Source: Enterococcus canis NBRC 100695 (GTDB taxonomy: Bacteria > Bacillota > Bacilli > Lactobacillales > Enterococcaceae). Taken from it: a DNA stretch of 64,000 nt. This document shows positions 44,050 to 53,163 of the stretch, in pieces (position 1 is the first letter of the stretch; each line of letters begins with the position of its first letter). The stretch spans positions 1 to 64,000 of the forward strand of contig NZ_BCQJ01000006.1 in NCBI RefSeq assembly GCF_001544375.1, read 5' to 3'. Below the pieces are notes generated by a model, which saw nothing but the letters and a program-made list of their open reading frames with translations, did no database searches and had not been told where the DNA came from. Both the position numbers and the translations under genes were made by a program.

Positions 44050-44907
44050 TTAGTTTTTGCTGCGGGCGACTTTCTTCCGCATCCCTTCACTGATAAACCA
44101 ACAAATAATGGCTATCATTATGACTACTCCGCCCCATTTGATAAAGGTTAAAACAAAATCATTTAGATAAGTAATCAAAAATCGGTACATCGACTGTGAG
44201 GTAATCCCCAGTCGATCAATCGTTCTAGAAAAATAAATAATGGCTGGTAGCGTTAAGAGCATCAAGCCACTGCCGCCTAGTGTATAGGCAATGTAGCGGA
44301 AAATCTGATGCCGCCAGCGACTGGTTAAATAGATGACCCCAATAAATAGAATCAAAAACAGGGCGCCACATAAAATCATAAACAGCGTCAAGGTATTTGA
44401 ATAGGCCATCACTTTTCTTCCGTAAGTCAAGATGTACGGAATTTCAATGAATTGATCAAAGCTTGAGACAGCCGCATCCTTAAAGGTTTGAACGGCTTGT
44501 TTGGTATTTTCCTCAGTGAGGTCATAGCCCTTTTCATCTGCATATGCTTGTATCTTTTCATCTAAGTTTTTTTCAATTTGTTCTTTACCGTCTACGGAAA
44601 AAGGTACATCCGTGTAGATTCCTCGAATGTAGCTATCAATGTTCTCTTGAACGAGGCTTTGCGGTACAACCTCTTCAAAGATATCTTCTGAGAAATTACT
44701 GCCTCGCCCTAGGTCGGCTATTCGAGTATTAATCTCGGTGGTAATGGTCGCGGCATACTGACTTTCCTTTGTTGCCCGAATCATGAACTCTTGATTAAAC
44801 AAGGTCATCTTCAGGACGCCAAGTGCTAATAGCGCAAACAGTACGAGGGAACAGATGAAAGCTAGAATCCATCGCGAGACAGTTTGCATCGTTGAACGTT
44901 TTCGCAT
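44050..44907 (-). CDS. Hypothetical 4-TM protein with large extracytoplasmic domain
   Basis: 285 residues. TM1 about 12-34, then about 135 residues outside (QYAATITTEINTRIAD, IPYILTYGRK), then three TMs near 175-197, 208-230 and 253-276. Basic cytoplasmic end RKKVARSKN. No family recognised. It lies between the sortase and cpsC, so it may have a role in attachment or export of the polysaccharide. Confidence 0.8.
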   Translation of the reverse strand: MRKRSTMQTVSRWILAFICSLVLFALLALGVLKMTLFNQEFMIRATKESQYAATITTEINTRIADLGRGSNFSEDIFEEVVPQSLVQENIDSYIRGIYTDVPFSVDGKEQIEKNLDEKIQAYADEKGYDLTEENTKQAVQTFKDAAVSSFDQFIEIPYILTYGRKVMAYSNTLTLFMILCGALFLILFIGVIYLTSRWRHQIFRYIAYTLGGSGLMLLTLPAIIYFSRTIDRLGITSQSMYRFLITYLNDFVLTFIKWGGVVIMIAIICWFISEGMRKKVARSKN

Positions 44908-44916
44908 GATTCCCTC

Positions 44917-45603
44917 CTACTTTGCTGGATTGATGACAGGCCCTTTGACTAAGTCACAAAAAACGAAAACCCGCTCATCTGTCATCCCGATACTATCAAC
45001 GGGGTAACAGGTGTAAAAAATAATTTTTGGTGTATCACGTTGTTCCAGTGCTGCCTCAATTTCAGGATCGTCTTTATGACGAATATCCATCTTTGTTACC
45101 TTGTATTCATAGTTGGCGTACGTCGTTTTCACCTTGACGATATCACCCTTTTCGATCCCTATGAATTTGCCAAATCCGTAGCCGTTATGAGCGCCGATCA
45201 AGCTAGTGCCCACTTCTCCAGGATACACGGAACCCATATATTGGCCCGCTCCTTGACGTAAAATCTCATCGGTATCACCGTAGTACAACGGCATATCCAA
45301 GTCCAATGACTCTGCAATCACTTCGCCGTATTGATATCCACCTTTAGGATATTCAATCTGGCTAGAAGGAATCTCATCGTCAGCATCTTTTTTGATCTCT
45401 TCATCATTTACAGCAGCGAAGGCGTCTTGTTGTCTCTCAAACGTTGGTACGTCCGCCAAGAGAAACAGTTTCAATGAAGAAGATGCGAACTGGATAACAG
45501 GTCTGCCGACCACGTACATTAGTGAATAACCCACCACTAAAAAGAGGATAGGAGTAATAAACATTACTCCTATTCTTTTCAGTAGTTTTCGCTTGTTACG
45601 CAA
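44917..45603 (-). CDS. Sortase family transpeptidase
   Basis: 228 residues. Signal-anchor TM near residues 11-33, then the sortase domain with H139 (LIGAHNGYGF), C199 (FYTCYPVD) and R211 (DERVFVF). Subfamily not certain. The start is TTG 45603: the first ATG would delete the basic anchor start (RNKRKLLKR). It overlaps the end of the preceding secreted-protein gene by 8 nt and has only a weak ribosome binding site, so it is coupled to it. This strongly suggests that protein as its substrate. Confidence 0.88.
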   Translation of the reverse strand: MRNKRKLLKRIGVMFITPILFLVVGYSLMYVVGRPVIQFASSSLKLFLLADVPTFERQQDAFAAVNDEEIKKDADDEIPSSQIEYPKGGYQYGEVIAESLDLDMPLYYGDTDEILRQGAGQYMGSVYPGEVGTSLIGAHNGYGFGKFIGIEKGDIVKVKTTYANYEYKVTKMDIRHKDDPEIEAALEQRDTPKIIFYTCYPVDSIGMTDERVFVFCDLVKGPVINPAK

Positions 45604-46177
45604 GACGTGCTTTTTTACCTACTACAAACGCGCCTGCTGCGATCACTAGTAGAGCCCCAACAGCGACCAAACTTGTCACATAGTTCATTCCTGTGTTTTT
45701 GATCGTGCTGCCTGTGCTGAAGACTGGTGAAGTAGAGCCATCCGCATTTTGTTTTCCTAATTGGATGTCGCCACCATTCCAGCTAAGCACAACTAGACCT
45801 AACGCATCCGCTGCCGCTGTTACGTGACTTTGGATTTGTAGGATCACATCGCGAGGCAATGCTTTAACTAAGTCTTCTAAAGTTGTGACATTTGTTGTGT
45901 CGACATCAACAGAAGAAAGTAATTTTTGCACTGCTTGGATGTTGCTGACTACTGTGTTTACTTGCGCAGTAGTCAAGTCGTTTTGCTTCAGATAGTTTTC
46001 TGCTTGAGTTGTATACTTAGCTGTTAAGTTAAACTCTTTGCCGCCAACAGTCACAGGTGTGTTTAAAGCATCCATGATTTGTTGTTCTTCGGCAGTAATA
46101 GCACCATCAGCGAAAGCTGGCGTTGCTAACATGAAAACCGCTAGAAGCGATACCACAAAGCTAACAAGTTTCTTCAT
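45596..46177 (-). CDS. Secreted protein with IKNTG sorting-like tail
   Basis: 193 residues. Signal peptide ending PAFA, helical middle, then a C-terminal IKNTG (159-163), a hydrophobic segment and basic end GKKARLA. This has the layout of a cell-wall sorting signal but without Leu-Pro. Clear GGAGGTCCA ribosome binding site. First gene of the capsule operon, immediately followed by a sortase. Function unknown; no characterised family recognised. Confidence 0.82.
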   Translation of the reverse strand: MKKLVSFVVSLLAVFMLATPAFADGAITAEEQQIMDALNTPVTVGGKEFNLTAKYTTQAENYLKQNDLTTAQVNTVVSNIQAVQKLLSSVDVDTTNVTTLEDLVKALPRDVILQIQSHVTAAADALGLVVLSWNGGDIQLGKQNADGSTSPVFSTGSTIKNTGMNYVTSLVAVGALLVIAAGAFVVGKKARLA

Positions 46178-46319
46178 TCATTGGACCTCCTTCTTATAGA
46201 TTTGGAAAAGGGAAAAACCCTATAACCACATAATTTAGGTCAGGTAATGTTCGCGTTTCACATAACAGTTGTGTTTTTTCTGTGAAGATTTGTGTAAAAA
46301 AACATACCTAACATGATAA

Positions 46320-46348
46320 ACTATACTACAATTTGGAGGAAGGAACAA
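46320..46348 (-). promoter_or_regulatory. Promoter of the capsule operon
   Basis: Minus strand TTGTTC (46343-46348), 17 nt, TATAGT (46320-46325). Predicted start site about 135 nt before the first gene. Confidence 0.6.
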
Positions 46349-46702
46349 TTCAGATTCCGTAATATAACACGCAATTTATGAACCAACTATGTGCAAAAGA
46401 TGGAATACTTCTCATCAACTAGTAAAAATCGTCTGCTATTTGTCGAATGAAATCGAATATTTTACTATTATTTTAGAATTTTTTTTCGATTCACTGGTAT
46501 TTTGGAATTTTAAGCCGACATTATTTGTCGTTTTCGAGGTCTGTCATGTAATTTTTATTTTTCTCTATCTCTTTTTACTTTTAAAAAATATAACATTGTA
46601 AATTTAAATCCATTTCTCAAAATTTTCTTTTCTCTATTAAACTAATGGAAAGCGTTTACTTAAAAATGCACCCAAGCCGGAGAGTTGCCGTATAATTATC
46701 CG

Positions 46703-46745
46703 CAAAAAAAGACGAGGAGATAACAGTTTCGTTATCTTCTCGTCT
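46703..46745 (-). terminator. Terminator of the 51-residue peptide gene
   Basis: Stem AGACGAG...CTCGTCT plus inner AGATAAC / GTTATCT, then TTTTTTT on minus. Confidence 0.88.
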
Positions 46746-46750
46746 AGCGG

Positions 46751-46906
46751 TTATTGCCACAGAATAGCAATAAGATAGTACAGCAGCATGATTCCGACAA
46801 AAGCACCTAGCATGCCTAAAACATACAACCAGTTTTTCCAGCTGTAGGTAGTTGCTTTCGCCGTGCGCTTGCCCGCCGCCCATTTCCATAAATCATATTG
46901 ATTCAT
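46751..46906 (-). CDS. 51-residue single-TM protein, paralogue of the gene at 27671
   Basis: MNQYDLWKWAAGKRTAK, then SWKNWLYVLGMLG and a hydrophobic helix to ILWQ. Same length and motif order as the 27671 gene, also followed by its own terminator. AGGATGTGAG precedes ATG 46906. A longer overlapping frame on the same strand is a shadow. Function unknown; might be part of a small family of dispersed membrane peptides. Confidence 0.8.
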   Translation of the reverse strand: MNQYDLWKWAAGKRTAKATTYSWKNWLYVLGMLGAFVGIMLLYYLIAILWQ

Positions 46907-46962
46907 CTCACTCACATCCTCTGCATGATGCGCCTTTTGTAGCTAACATCCGTCAAGGGGAA

Positions 46963-47400
46963 CTAGATATTGACGACATAAACATTGCAGTTGGCATGGT
47001 TAATGACATAGTTGGTGGTCGATCCGACTAATAGTTTTTCCAGTGCGTTGAGACCCGTCCGACCAATCACGATCAGATCCACTGGTTCTGCGCCTTTGGA
47101 ATAGCTGGTGATGATTTCTTTCGGTGAGCCGTATTCCACATGGGTCACGACTTCGCCGACGCCTTGTGCCAATGCTTTGGCCTGGCGGTCTTCCATCTTG
47201 CGTTCCTGTTTCTCAATGACCTCATCGTACATTTGCGGGGTATTTAGCGCAATTTCACCAAAATAGTTGCCGGTACTTTCAATGACATAGAGCACGTGTA
47301 AGGTAGTATCACCGTCGGCCAATGAGACGGCTTCTTTAAACGCCCGTTCACTGGTCTCGGACCCATCTACTGCGACTAAGATTCGTTGGAATTTTTTCAT
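46963..47400 (-). CDS. Universal stress protein (UspA family)
   Basis: 145 residues. MKKFQRILVAVDGSETSERAFKEA nucleotide-binding start and the G-2x-G-9x-GS ATP loop in IGRTGLNALEKLLVGST. Cytoplasmic, likely ATP-binding, stress-linked. ATG 47400 with AGGAGG at 8 nt; the upstream in-frame GTG is inside the ribosome binding site. Confidence 0.93.
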   Translation of the reverse strand: MKKFQRILVAVDGSETSERAFKEAVSLADGDTTLHVLYVIESTGNYFGEIALNTPQMYDEVIEKQERKMEDRQAKALAQGVGEVVTHVEYGSPKEIITSYSKGAEPVDLIVIGRTGLNALEKLLVGSTTNYVINHANCNVYVVNI

Positions 47401-47457
47401 GGTGCTCACCTCCTACCTTAATTATACCATCTACCTGGAAGAACTCGTAGCGGAATG

Positions 47458-47868
47458 CTAGTCGATAATCTCATTTTTTCCTTCTGCGGTCAGCTGCGCT
47501 AGGCCTGTTAACATTTTCTGAATTGCTTCGTCTGGATGGCGTTCCCAACTGCCTAATTCTGCGACAACTTTCAACGGTTCCTTTGAGCGGTGAGACCGCG
47601 TAGGATTACCAGGAAACCGTTTGTCTGTCAAATTCGGATCATTTTCAAAATCTCCAGTTGGTTCCACCAAATAGATATGTTCAGCATCTGACCCGCGACT
47701 GAGCTCAGCACCCCACTTGGCAGCATCTAAGGTCGCTGAAAAATAAATGTAGTTAGAGATGCGGCCTGCCTCATAATTGGACTCTCGGCGTGGTTCAAGC
47801 AATCCGCCTAATGGCAATTCTGCCTTGGTACCGTGGAAAAATGGTCCTGGATCTAATACGTCTGACAT
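47458..47868 (-). CDS. arr: NAD+:rifampin ADP-ribosyltransferase homologue
   Basis: 136 residues, the usual Arr length. GPFFHGTKAELPLGGLL, GRISNYIYFSATLDAAKWGAEL, IYLVEPTGDFENDPNLTDKRFPGNPTRS follow the Arr family closely. Expected catalytic residues are present as H12, Y42 and D77. Arr transfers ADP-ribose to rifamycins and inactivates them. ATG 47868 has AAGGGG at 8 nt. Lies in the chromosome without visible mobile elements; activity is inference. Confidence 0.88.
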   Translation of the reverse strand: MSDVLDPGPFFHGTKAELPLGGLLEPRRESNYEAGRISNYIYFSATLDAAKWGAELSRGSDAEHIYLVEPTGDFENDPNLTDKRFPGNPTRSHRSKEPLKVVAELGSWERHPDEAIQKMLTGLAQLTAEGKNEIID

Positions 47869-48322
47869 TGCATTCGCCCCTTTCATGGTCACTATACCAC
47901 GAGGCTCGGACAAAGAGGTACTGAGAAGTTTTCCGTGAAAGTTGAGTTAAGCAGACTAAAGAAATCCGTACCTTTTCACACACCTTAAAAAGCTTACTTC
48001 CCACAACAGGTGCAAACGGAAAAAGGCGGCGTAAAATCTGCCGAAATTCTAATGATGAGAAATAGTGACGAAAAAGTTTATATAAACGGCTTAACCAACC
48101 GAGAAGTGGTGCTTCATAGGGCTTTTGAAATAAGGAACGAATCAACTCTTGGCAAGGCGTTACATCACGGCTTGCTAAACGCCGCAAAACCACGACAAAA
48201 GCGACTTCTCGCAGCAACAGGCAGGCATCCGGTTCCTCTAGATAATGCTGGCGAATATGCTTTTCTAAAAAACGATCACTATTTTCTGCAAATTGTCGCG
48301 GCTTCAATGATGAACAACGCAT
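47795..48322 (-). CDS. Uncertain hypothetical protein overlapping arr
   Basis: 175 codons. ATG 48322 (MRCSSLKPRQFAENSD) has a strong GGGAGGG at 6-7 nt. Helical, rich in Leu, Arg and Phe (ACLLLREVAFVVVLRRLAS, LYKLFRHYFSSLEFRQILR). The last 24 codons overlap the arr 5' end in another frame, so the C-terminus may be altered by a frameshift. No family recognised. Confidence 0.45.
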   Translation of the reverse strand: MRCSSLKPRQFAENSDRFLEKHIRQHYLEEPDACLLLREVAFVVVLRRLASRDVTPCQELIRSLFQKPYEAPLLGWLSRLYKLFRHYFSSLEFRQILRRLFPFAPVVGSKLFKVCEKVRISLVCLTQLSRKTSQYLFVRASWYSDHERGECNVRRIRSRTIFPRYQGRIAIRRIA

Positions 48323-48378
48323 CCCAATCCCTCCCTCTCTACCTATAATACGAAAAAAGTACGTCGTTTGTTTCCACA

Positions 48379-48421
48379 AAAAAATCAACCTAGAGATCCG
48401 TTAAGATCCTAGGTTGATTTC
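48379..48421 (-). terminator. Terminator of the wal operon
   Basis: Stem AAATCAACCTAG / CTAGGTTGATTT with inner GATC pairing and a T-run on minus, immediately after walI. Confidence 0.9.
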
Positions 48422-48422
48422 A

Positions 48423-49277
48423 CTAATCATCAACACGTTGCACTGTATTGTTCGTTATGATGGTATTGTTGATAGCATTGACATGCTCGATTTGCGAATT
48501 GTTACCATTGCTGGCAATTGCTACAAACCAAACCGGCACATAGACATTTTTTTCCCGCACCTTATAGATCCGTGCATAAGCAAGCTGAGTCCATTTGATT
48601 TCAGAGTCTGCGGGAATACGATTATTCACGTACAAGGTTCGAATCGCATCGCGTTCCGTGTACAATTCTTGTTTTTCCCGTAAACGCTCAATGTGCCCAA
48701 TATGGGTCTGGGTGTATTTGGTGATTTTCCACAGGTTATCCGCGGGTTCCAGCGTCAGCGTCAGGCGCGCTGTTTCATCATTGAAAGGAATCTCCTCAAA
48801 ACTTTGCGTCGCGACCACCTCAGGATACTCGCCATCTAAAGAAGAAAAATGTCCGAGATAGCTGTACTCTTTCCCATAAAGCAGCGCATTGGAGGTCAAA
48901 AAAGTATTGACGCCTTCGCGCATCTCTTCTTCCTTCAGAAAATAATTTTCTTTGGGAAAATTGGTGAGGACGCCGGCTTTATAGGTAGTATTTTCTTTAA
49001 GAAAGTTTTTATTGCCACTATCTTTGCGCTCTTGCTCAACTGCTTGTTGGAGATTGGTTTCCTCGCCACTTAGATAATAACCTTCATAAATTTTCGTGGA
49101 AAGGCTGTCGCCATATTTGATATTGTCATTCTCCAGACGTTTTTCAATACCTTCCGTCTGGTTCAAGTTACCGACACTGCTTTCGCTAGCCAGACCGTCG
49201 TGGTAGATGGAGAATAGGAACATGTTCAAGCCTAAAAATGCTAGTAAGAAAATCTGCTCGATTCGTTTAAAATCCAC
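48423..49277 (-). CDS. walI: WalI (YycI) regulator of WalK
   Basis: 284 residues. One N-terminal TM (IFLLAFLGLNMFLFSIY) and an extracellular YycI domain with C-terminal VYVPVWFVAI. Acts with WalH on WalK in the membrane. Start is GTG 49277 with GGAGGTG at 6 nt, directly after the walH TAA. Last gene of the operon here. Confidence 0.9.
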   Translation of the reverse strand: MDFKRIEQIFLLAFLGLNMFLFSIYHDGLASESSVGNLNQTEGIEKRLENDNIKYGDSLSTKIYEGYYLSGEETNLQQAVEQERKDSGNKNFLKENTTYKAGVLTNFPKENYFLKEEEMREGVNTFLTSNALLYGKEYSYLGHFSSLDGEYPEVVATQSFEEIPFNDETARLTLTLEPADNLWKITKYTQTHIGHIERLREKQELYTERDAIRTLYVNNRIPADSEIKWTQLAYARIYKVREKNVYVPVWFVAIASNGNNSQIEHVNAINNTIITNNTVQRVDD

Positions 49278-50582
49278 TTACTCCACCTCCGTATCCAAGC
49301 GTTGCTGCAAGTCTTTGGCGGAGAGCCATTCATCAGCATATTTGACGTACCATTCGGGTAAAAAGTCCACCACTTGCTTCACCTTGTCGATACTTTGCCA
49401 CGTGTAACCAATCAACATGTTTTCAAACTTGCTGGAATCCGCTCCGTGATCAATCAACGTCTGCAATACTTTATCGGAGCTTTCAATCGTAACTTCTTCG
49501 TCAGCTGGAATAGGGACTTGAATGGTATCAAGACTCGTTCGAATTCCGACTCGCCGCTCACTGCCATTATCGCTGAAGGTAATCGAGATTTGCCCCTTTT
49601 CCTGGGGTCCAAATACTGGAAAGCCCTCAATCAATGTCCGGTAATCAATGCGATCCTTAGTCCGGTCAAAATAGCGCAGACTGCTGTATGTCGTTCCTAA
49701 AGGACTGACAAATTGGAAACTGTCGGCATAAATATCAGGCTCACTATCATTATGAAAGACCCCTTGGAAAGCCACGATACTGTCGGCTTCAGAGATGACC
49801 ATATTTTCCGTATCACTGGAATAAATCAAATCCCGGCTGTCTTCGTTCATATGCAAATCAGTCGGATCCTTGAAAAAGGAGTCACGGAAACGCGTAAAGG
49901 ACTGCGAAGCTAAAATATAGCTGTATTTTTTCATTTTGATTGGTTCCGTCAAATAATACTGCCATTCCATCACAGGAAAGCCTTCCTTGACAGTCAGATA
50001 TTTCGCTTCATTTTCCTGAAACAATTGTTGAATTTTACCTTTGTCAACATTGATACTGGCTTCATAGACATTGCGCCGATTATTGTTGAAAAAGCGGATT
50101 TTGCCTTTATCCAGCAACACCATGATTCGCGAAAAGTAGACGCTGTCGCTGTCTTGCACTTGGTCCAAATCCATATCTAGCCCGTAGATGCGCAAGTACT
50201 CTGTCAGTAGCATTGGTCCAACATAGCGCAGTTCAATCGCGTCGTCGCTTTCCAGCGCTTTAGCATATGCCGCATTGTCCTCAGACACCGTTTGCGATAA
50301 TGCCCCAAATTTACTGTGAATCAGCTCATTTTGAACATAGCTAATCAAATTTTCCCCTGTCGTCAACTGGATTTTGCCTTCTGCGTGACGAATCAGCCTA
50401 AGAGGGGCAAAGGTGTCTGTGGCAGCTTTTTTATTAGTATTACTTGTTTGCGCCAACTCTTCACTCGTCTGAACATTGTTGCGCTTCATAGTCGGACTTA
50501 GCCAAATATTGAAGGAGAGGTAGACGCTGAGCGCAATCATGGCAATCAGCGCAAAACGAATCACGCGTTCGGTAATTTTCAT
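49278..50582 (-). CDS. walH: WalH (YycH) regulator of WalK
   Basis: 434 residues. Single N-terminal TM (FALIAMIALSVYLSFNIW), large extracytoplasmic YycH domain with PVFGPQEKGQISITFSD. ATG 50582 overlaps the walK stop as ATGA, with GAGGAGG upstream. Controls WalK with WalI. Confidence 0.9.
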   Translation of the reverse strand: MKITERVIRFALIAMIALSVYLSFNIWLSPTMKRNNVQTSEELAQTSNTNKKAATDTFAPLRLIRHAEGKIQLTTGENLISYVQNELIHSKFGALSQTVSEDNAAYAKALESDDAIELRYVGPMLLTEYLRIYGLDMDLDQVQDSDSVYFSRIMVLLDKGKIRFFNNNRRNVYEASINVDKGKIQQLFQENEAKYLTVKEGFPVMEWQYYLTEPIKMKKYSYILASQSFTRFRDSFFKDPTDLHMNEDSRDLIYSSDTENMVISEADSIVAFQGVFHNDSEPDIYADSFQFVSPLGTTYSSLRYFDRTKDRIDYRTLIEGFPVFGPQEKGQISITFSDNGSERRVGIRTSLDTIQVPIPADEEVTIESSDKVLQTLIDHGADSSKFENMLIGYTWQSIDKVKQVVDFLPEWYVKYADEWLSAKDLQQRLDTEVE

Positions 50583-52411
50583 TCCCACCAGTCCTCCTCA
50601 TATGGTTCATATGGTAAGGAGACAAAGAATGTAGAGCCGGTCCCCTCTTCACTTTCAGCCCAGATTGAACCGCCATGGGCCCGCACGACTTCTTTCGAGA
50701 TAGCCAAACCTAGACCAGTCCCCCCTTGAGCTCTAGCCCGCGCTTTATCGACGCGGTAGAATCGTTCAAAGACTTTGTTCAAATCCTTCTTCGGAATCCC
50801 TAGACCCTGGTCGCTAATACTGAAAACCACATTATTATGGGTTTCCAATAGGCGGCAGGTAATTTCGCCCCCGTCTGGTGAATATTTCAACGCATTGTTC
50901 ATGATATTATCTAACACTTGGATGATTTTATCCGTGTCGATTTCTACCCATAGGTCGCGTTTGGTAAATTCACGGCGAATGGTGTAATTGCGATTCTCAT
51001 TTTGAATCATCATATCAAAACGATCCAACACAAAGTTGACTAGCTCATTGAAGTTGACATACTCCATCTGCAAATTAGTATTGCCGGCATCCATCCGGGA
51101 TAGATTTAGCAGATCATTGATCATGCGAATCATGCGGTCCGTTTCTTCTAAGGTCACATTCAAGAAATTCGGCGCAATCTCTGGATCCTGCCACGCCCCT
51201 TCTGACAAGGCTTCAATGTAGCTGCGCATACTCGTCAGCGGTGTCCGTAATTCATGCGAAACGTTCGATACGAATTCGCGACGATCCCGTTCATTTTTCT
51301 CTTGCTCCGTTACGTCATGCATTACCGCAACTAACCCACTGATAAAGCCCGATTCACGACGAATCATGGCAAAGTCAACGCGAATAATCATTTGGTCTCG
51401 TTCCTCTTGCGAAGAAGAACGGTCAATCAAGATTTCATTGCTTTCTTCTAGTAAACGGCGCAACGTGTAATCCTCTTCGATATCCAACAGCTCCAAAATC
51501 GAGCTGCCGATTGCTTGATCAATAGAGACACTTAAAAGCGACAGCGCCATTTCATTAATAGTAATCACTTTTCCACGACGATCCGTGGCAATAACCCCGT
51601 CCGTCATATGGGCTAGGACACTATCCAGCCGATTTCGTTCGGCCTCCATACTATCCTGCGCTTCTTCGATTCGTTCCGCTAAGGTGTTAAAGGTCTCAGC
51701 TAGCTGACCTAATTCATCTCGTCCATGAACTTTGACCTTCCCCGTGTAATCTCCCCGCGAAATCCGCAAGGCCTGCTCCCGCATTTCTTCAATAGGCTGC
51801 GTAATCGTTCGGGCAATAATCAAAGCCACAATTACGGAGACCACTGCCGCAATCAGCGAGCCGGTAAAGAAGATAATGGCAATATCACTGATTTCTGTGT
51901 ATTTTTTCTCCAAGTCGCTCTTAACGTAAAGAGCCCCGATGACAGAATCGCCAGTCGGGGATTGGATGGCTTGGATATTGATGTACACACGGCGGCCATT
52001 GTCGTCAATGCCGTCCATCGAACGGGACGTAAAATCGTTCAGTTCAGGGTAATCGTTCTTTTTTCCCACAGCGCCTTGCAGATTCAAGTCACTAGTGGCG
52101 CGAACAATCCCCCGGTCATCTACTACACGCGCCTCCAACATCTCCCCTGTGGACATGTCATTCAACACCTTTTGTAGTCGATTGTCGATTTCCGCCCGAT
52201 CCGCATCCGTTTCGTTCAATGTTCCCGCAACTGTCGTCGTCATTGAGGCGACTTGAGCACTGGTACTTTCACGAAAAGAAGTGATGGTGGTTTTTTCAAG
52301 GTCACGAATGAAGTAAGCGCCAATGATTTCAATCGAGATCATCAACAATAAGATAAACGCAATGGCAATCTTAAAATTGACTGATTGAAAAAAATGGATT
52401 TTCTTCTTCAT
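50579..52411 (-). CDS. walK: WalK (VicK/YycG) sensor histidine kinase
   Basis: 610 residues. TM1 about 13-34, extracellular PAS-like sensor, TM2 about 178-200, HAMP 201-253, PAS about 260-370, HisKA with H386 (NVSHELRTPLTS), and HATPase (NIMNNALKYSPDGG, DQGLGIP, GTGLGLAISKEVV). Essential regulator of cell-wall metabolism. Only 6 nt after walR. Confidence 0.96.
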   Translation of the reverse strand: MKKKIHFFQSVNFKIAIAFILLLMISIEIIGAYFIRDLEKTTITSFRESTSAQVASMTTTVAGTLNETDADRAEIDNRLQKVLNDMSTGEMLEARVVDDRGIVRATSDLNLQGAVGKKNDYPELNDFTSRSMDGIDDNGRRVYINIQAIQSPTGDSVIGALYVKSDLEKKYTEISDIAIIFFTGSLIAAVVSVIVALIIARTITQPIEEMREQALRISRGDYTGKVKVHGRDELGQLAETFNTLAERIEEAQDSMEAERNRLDSVLAHMTDGVIATDRRGKVITINEMALSLLSVSIDQAIGSSILELLDIEEDYTLRRLLEESNEILIDRSSSQEERDQMIIRVDFAMIRRESGFISGLVAVMHDVTEQEKNERDRREFVSNVSHELRTPLTSMRSYIEALSEGAWQDPEIAPNFLNVTLEETDRMIRMINDLLNLSRMDAGNTNLQMEYVNFNELVNFVLDRFDMMIQNENRNYTIRREFTKRDLWVEIDTDKIIQVLDNIMNNALKYSPDGGEITCRLLETHNNVVFSISDQGLGIPKKDLNKVFERFYRVDKARARAQGGTGLGLAISKEVVRAHGGSIWAESEEGTGSTFFVSLPYEPYEEDWWE

Positions 52412-52417
52412 GTAAGC

Positions 52418-53122
52418 TTACTCCTGTTCTGGGTTGCGCAAATAGTAGCCAACACCACGACGTGTTACTAGATAATTAGGATGGCTTGGATTGTCTTCGA
52501 TCTTTTCACGTAAACGGCGCACCGTCACGTCTACTGTCCGAACATCGCCAAAGTAATCATAGCCCCACACCGTTTGCAATAAATGTTCCCGGGTCATAAC
52601 TTGACCTAAGTGTTTCGCCAAATAATACAACAATTCAAATTCACGGTGCGTCAATTCAATCTTTTGCTCCCGTTTTGACACCATATAAGAATCAGGATGA
52701 ATCGTCAATTCACCAATCACCAATTCACTTGGGTTATCCTCTTCCTGTTCCTTAGGTGTATTACCTCCGCGGCGCAAGTTCGCTTTGACCCGTGCCACTA
52801 ATTCACGGTTAGAGAAAGGCTTCGTCACATAATCATCCGCGCCTAGTTCTAAACCTAAAACCTTATCGATTTCAGAATCCTTTGCCGTCACCATAATAAT
52901 CGGCATATCATAATTTTTACGAACTTCACGAGCCACTTCCAGCCCATCTAATTTCGGTAACATCAAATCCAGTAAAATCAAATCTGGTTCCACTTCTTTG
53001 ACCATTTCCAGCGCTTCTTCACCATCATAGGCGGTATGCACTTCATATCCCTCTTTCGTGAGATTGAATTTGACAATATCAGAAATCGGCTTTTCATCAT
53101 CTACTACGAGTATTTTTTTCAC
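52418..53122 (-). CDS. walR: WalR (VicR/YycF) response regulator
   Basis: 234 residues. Receiver domain with phospho-acceptor D52 ([13 protein letters not shown]) and OmpR-type winged-helix DNA-binding domain ([15 protein letters not shown]). Start GTG 53122 with GAGGTG at 6 nt. Controls autolysin and wall genes with WalK. Confidence 0.96.
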   Translation of the reverse strand: MKKILVVDDEKPISDIVKFNLTKEGYEVHTAYDGEEALEMVKEVEPDLILLDLMLPKLDGLEVAREVRKNYDMPIIMVTAKDSEIDKVLGLELGADDYVTKPFSNRELVARVKANLRRGGNTPKEQEEDNPSELVIGELTIHPDSYMVSKREQKIELTHREFELLYYLAKHLGQVMTREHLLQTVWGYDYFGDVRTVDVTVRRLREKIEDNPSHPNYLVTRRGVGYYLRNPEQE

Positions 53123-53163
53123 TTAGTACACCTCATATTTCTGTCTTAGTCTTACTGTGGTCT

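Larger units (their letters stand above)
46178..46750. other. Capsule-operon leader and downstream intergenic DNA
   Basis: Contains the predicted promoter at 46320-46348 and a roughly 135-nt leader with an imperfect long-range stem (AGGTATGTT / AACATTACCT) around a CACAACTGTTATGTG dyad. 46380-46650 is very AT-rich; a 70-codon + ORF in it has no ribosome binding site and biased composition. A terminator for the 51-residue gene lies at 46703. Confidence 0.5.

Noticed and set aside
46389-46601. 70-codon + ORF upstream of the capsule operon
   Set aside because: Very Phe/Leu-rich because of AT-rich DNA, no ribosome binding site, no family resemblance.
48010-48348. 112-codon + ORF antisense to the uncertain ORF
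   Set aside because: No ribosome binding site; the minus strand frame has a much better start signal.
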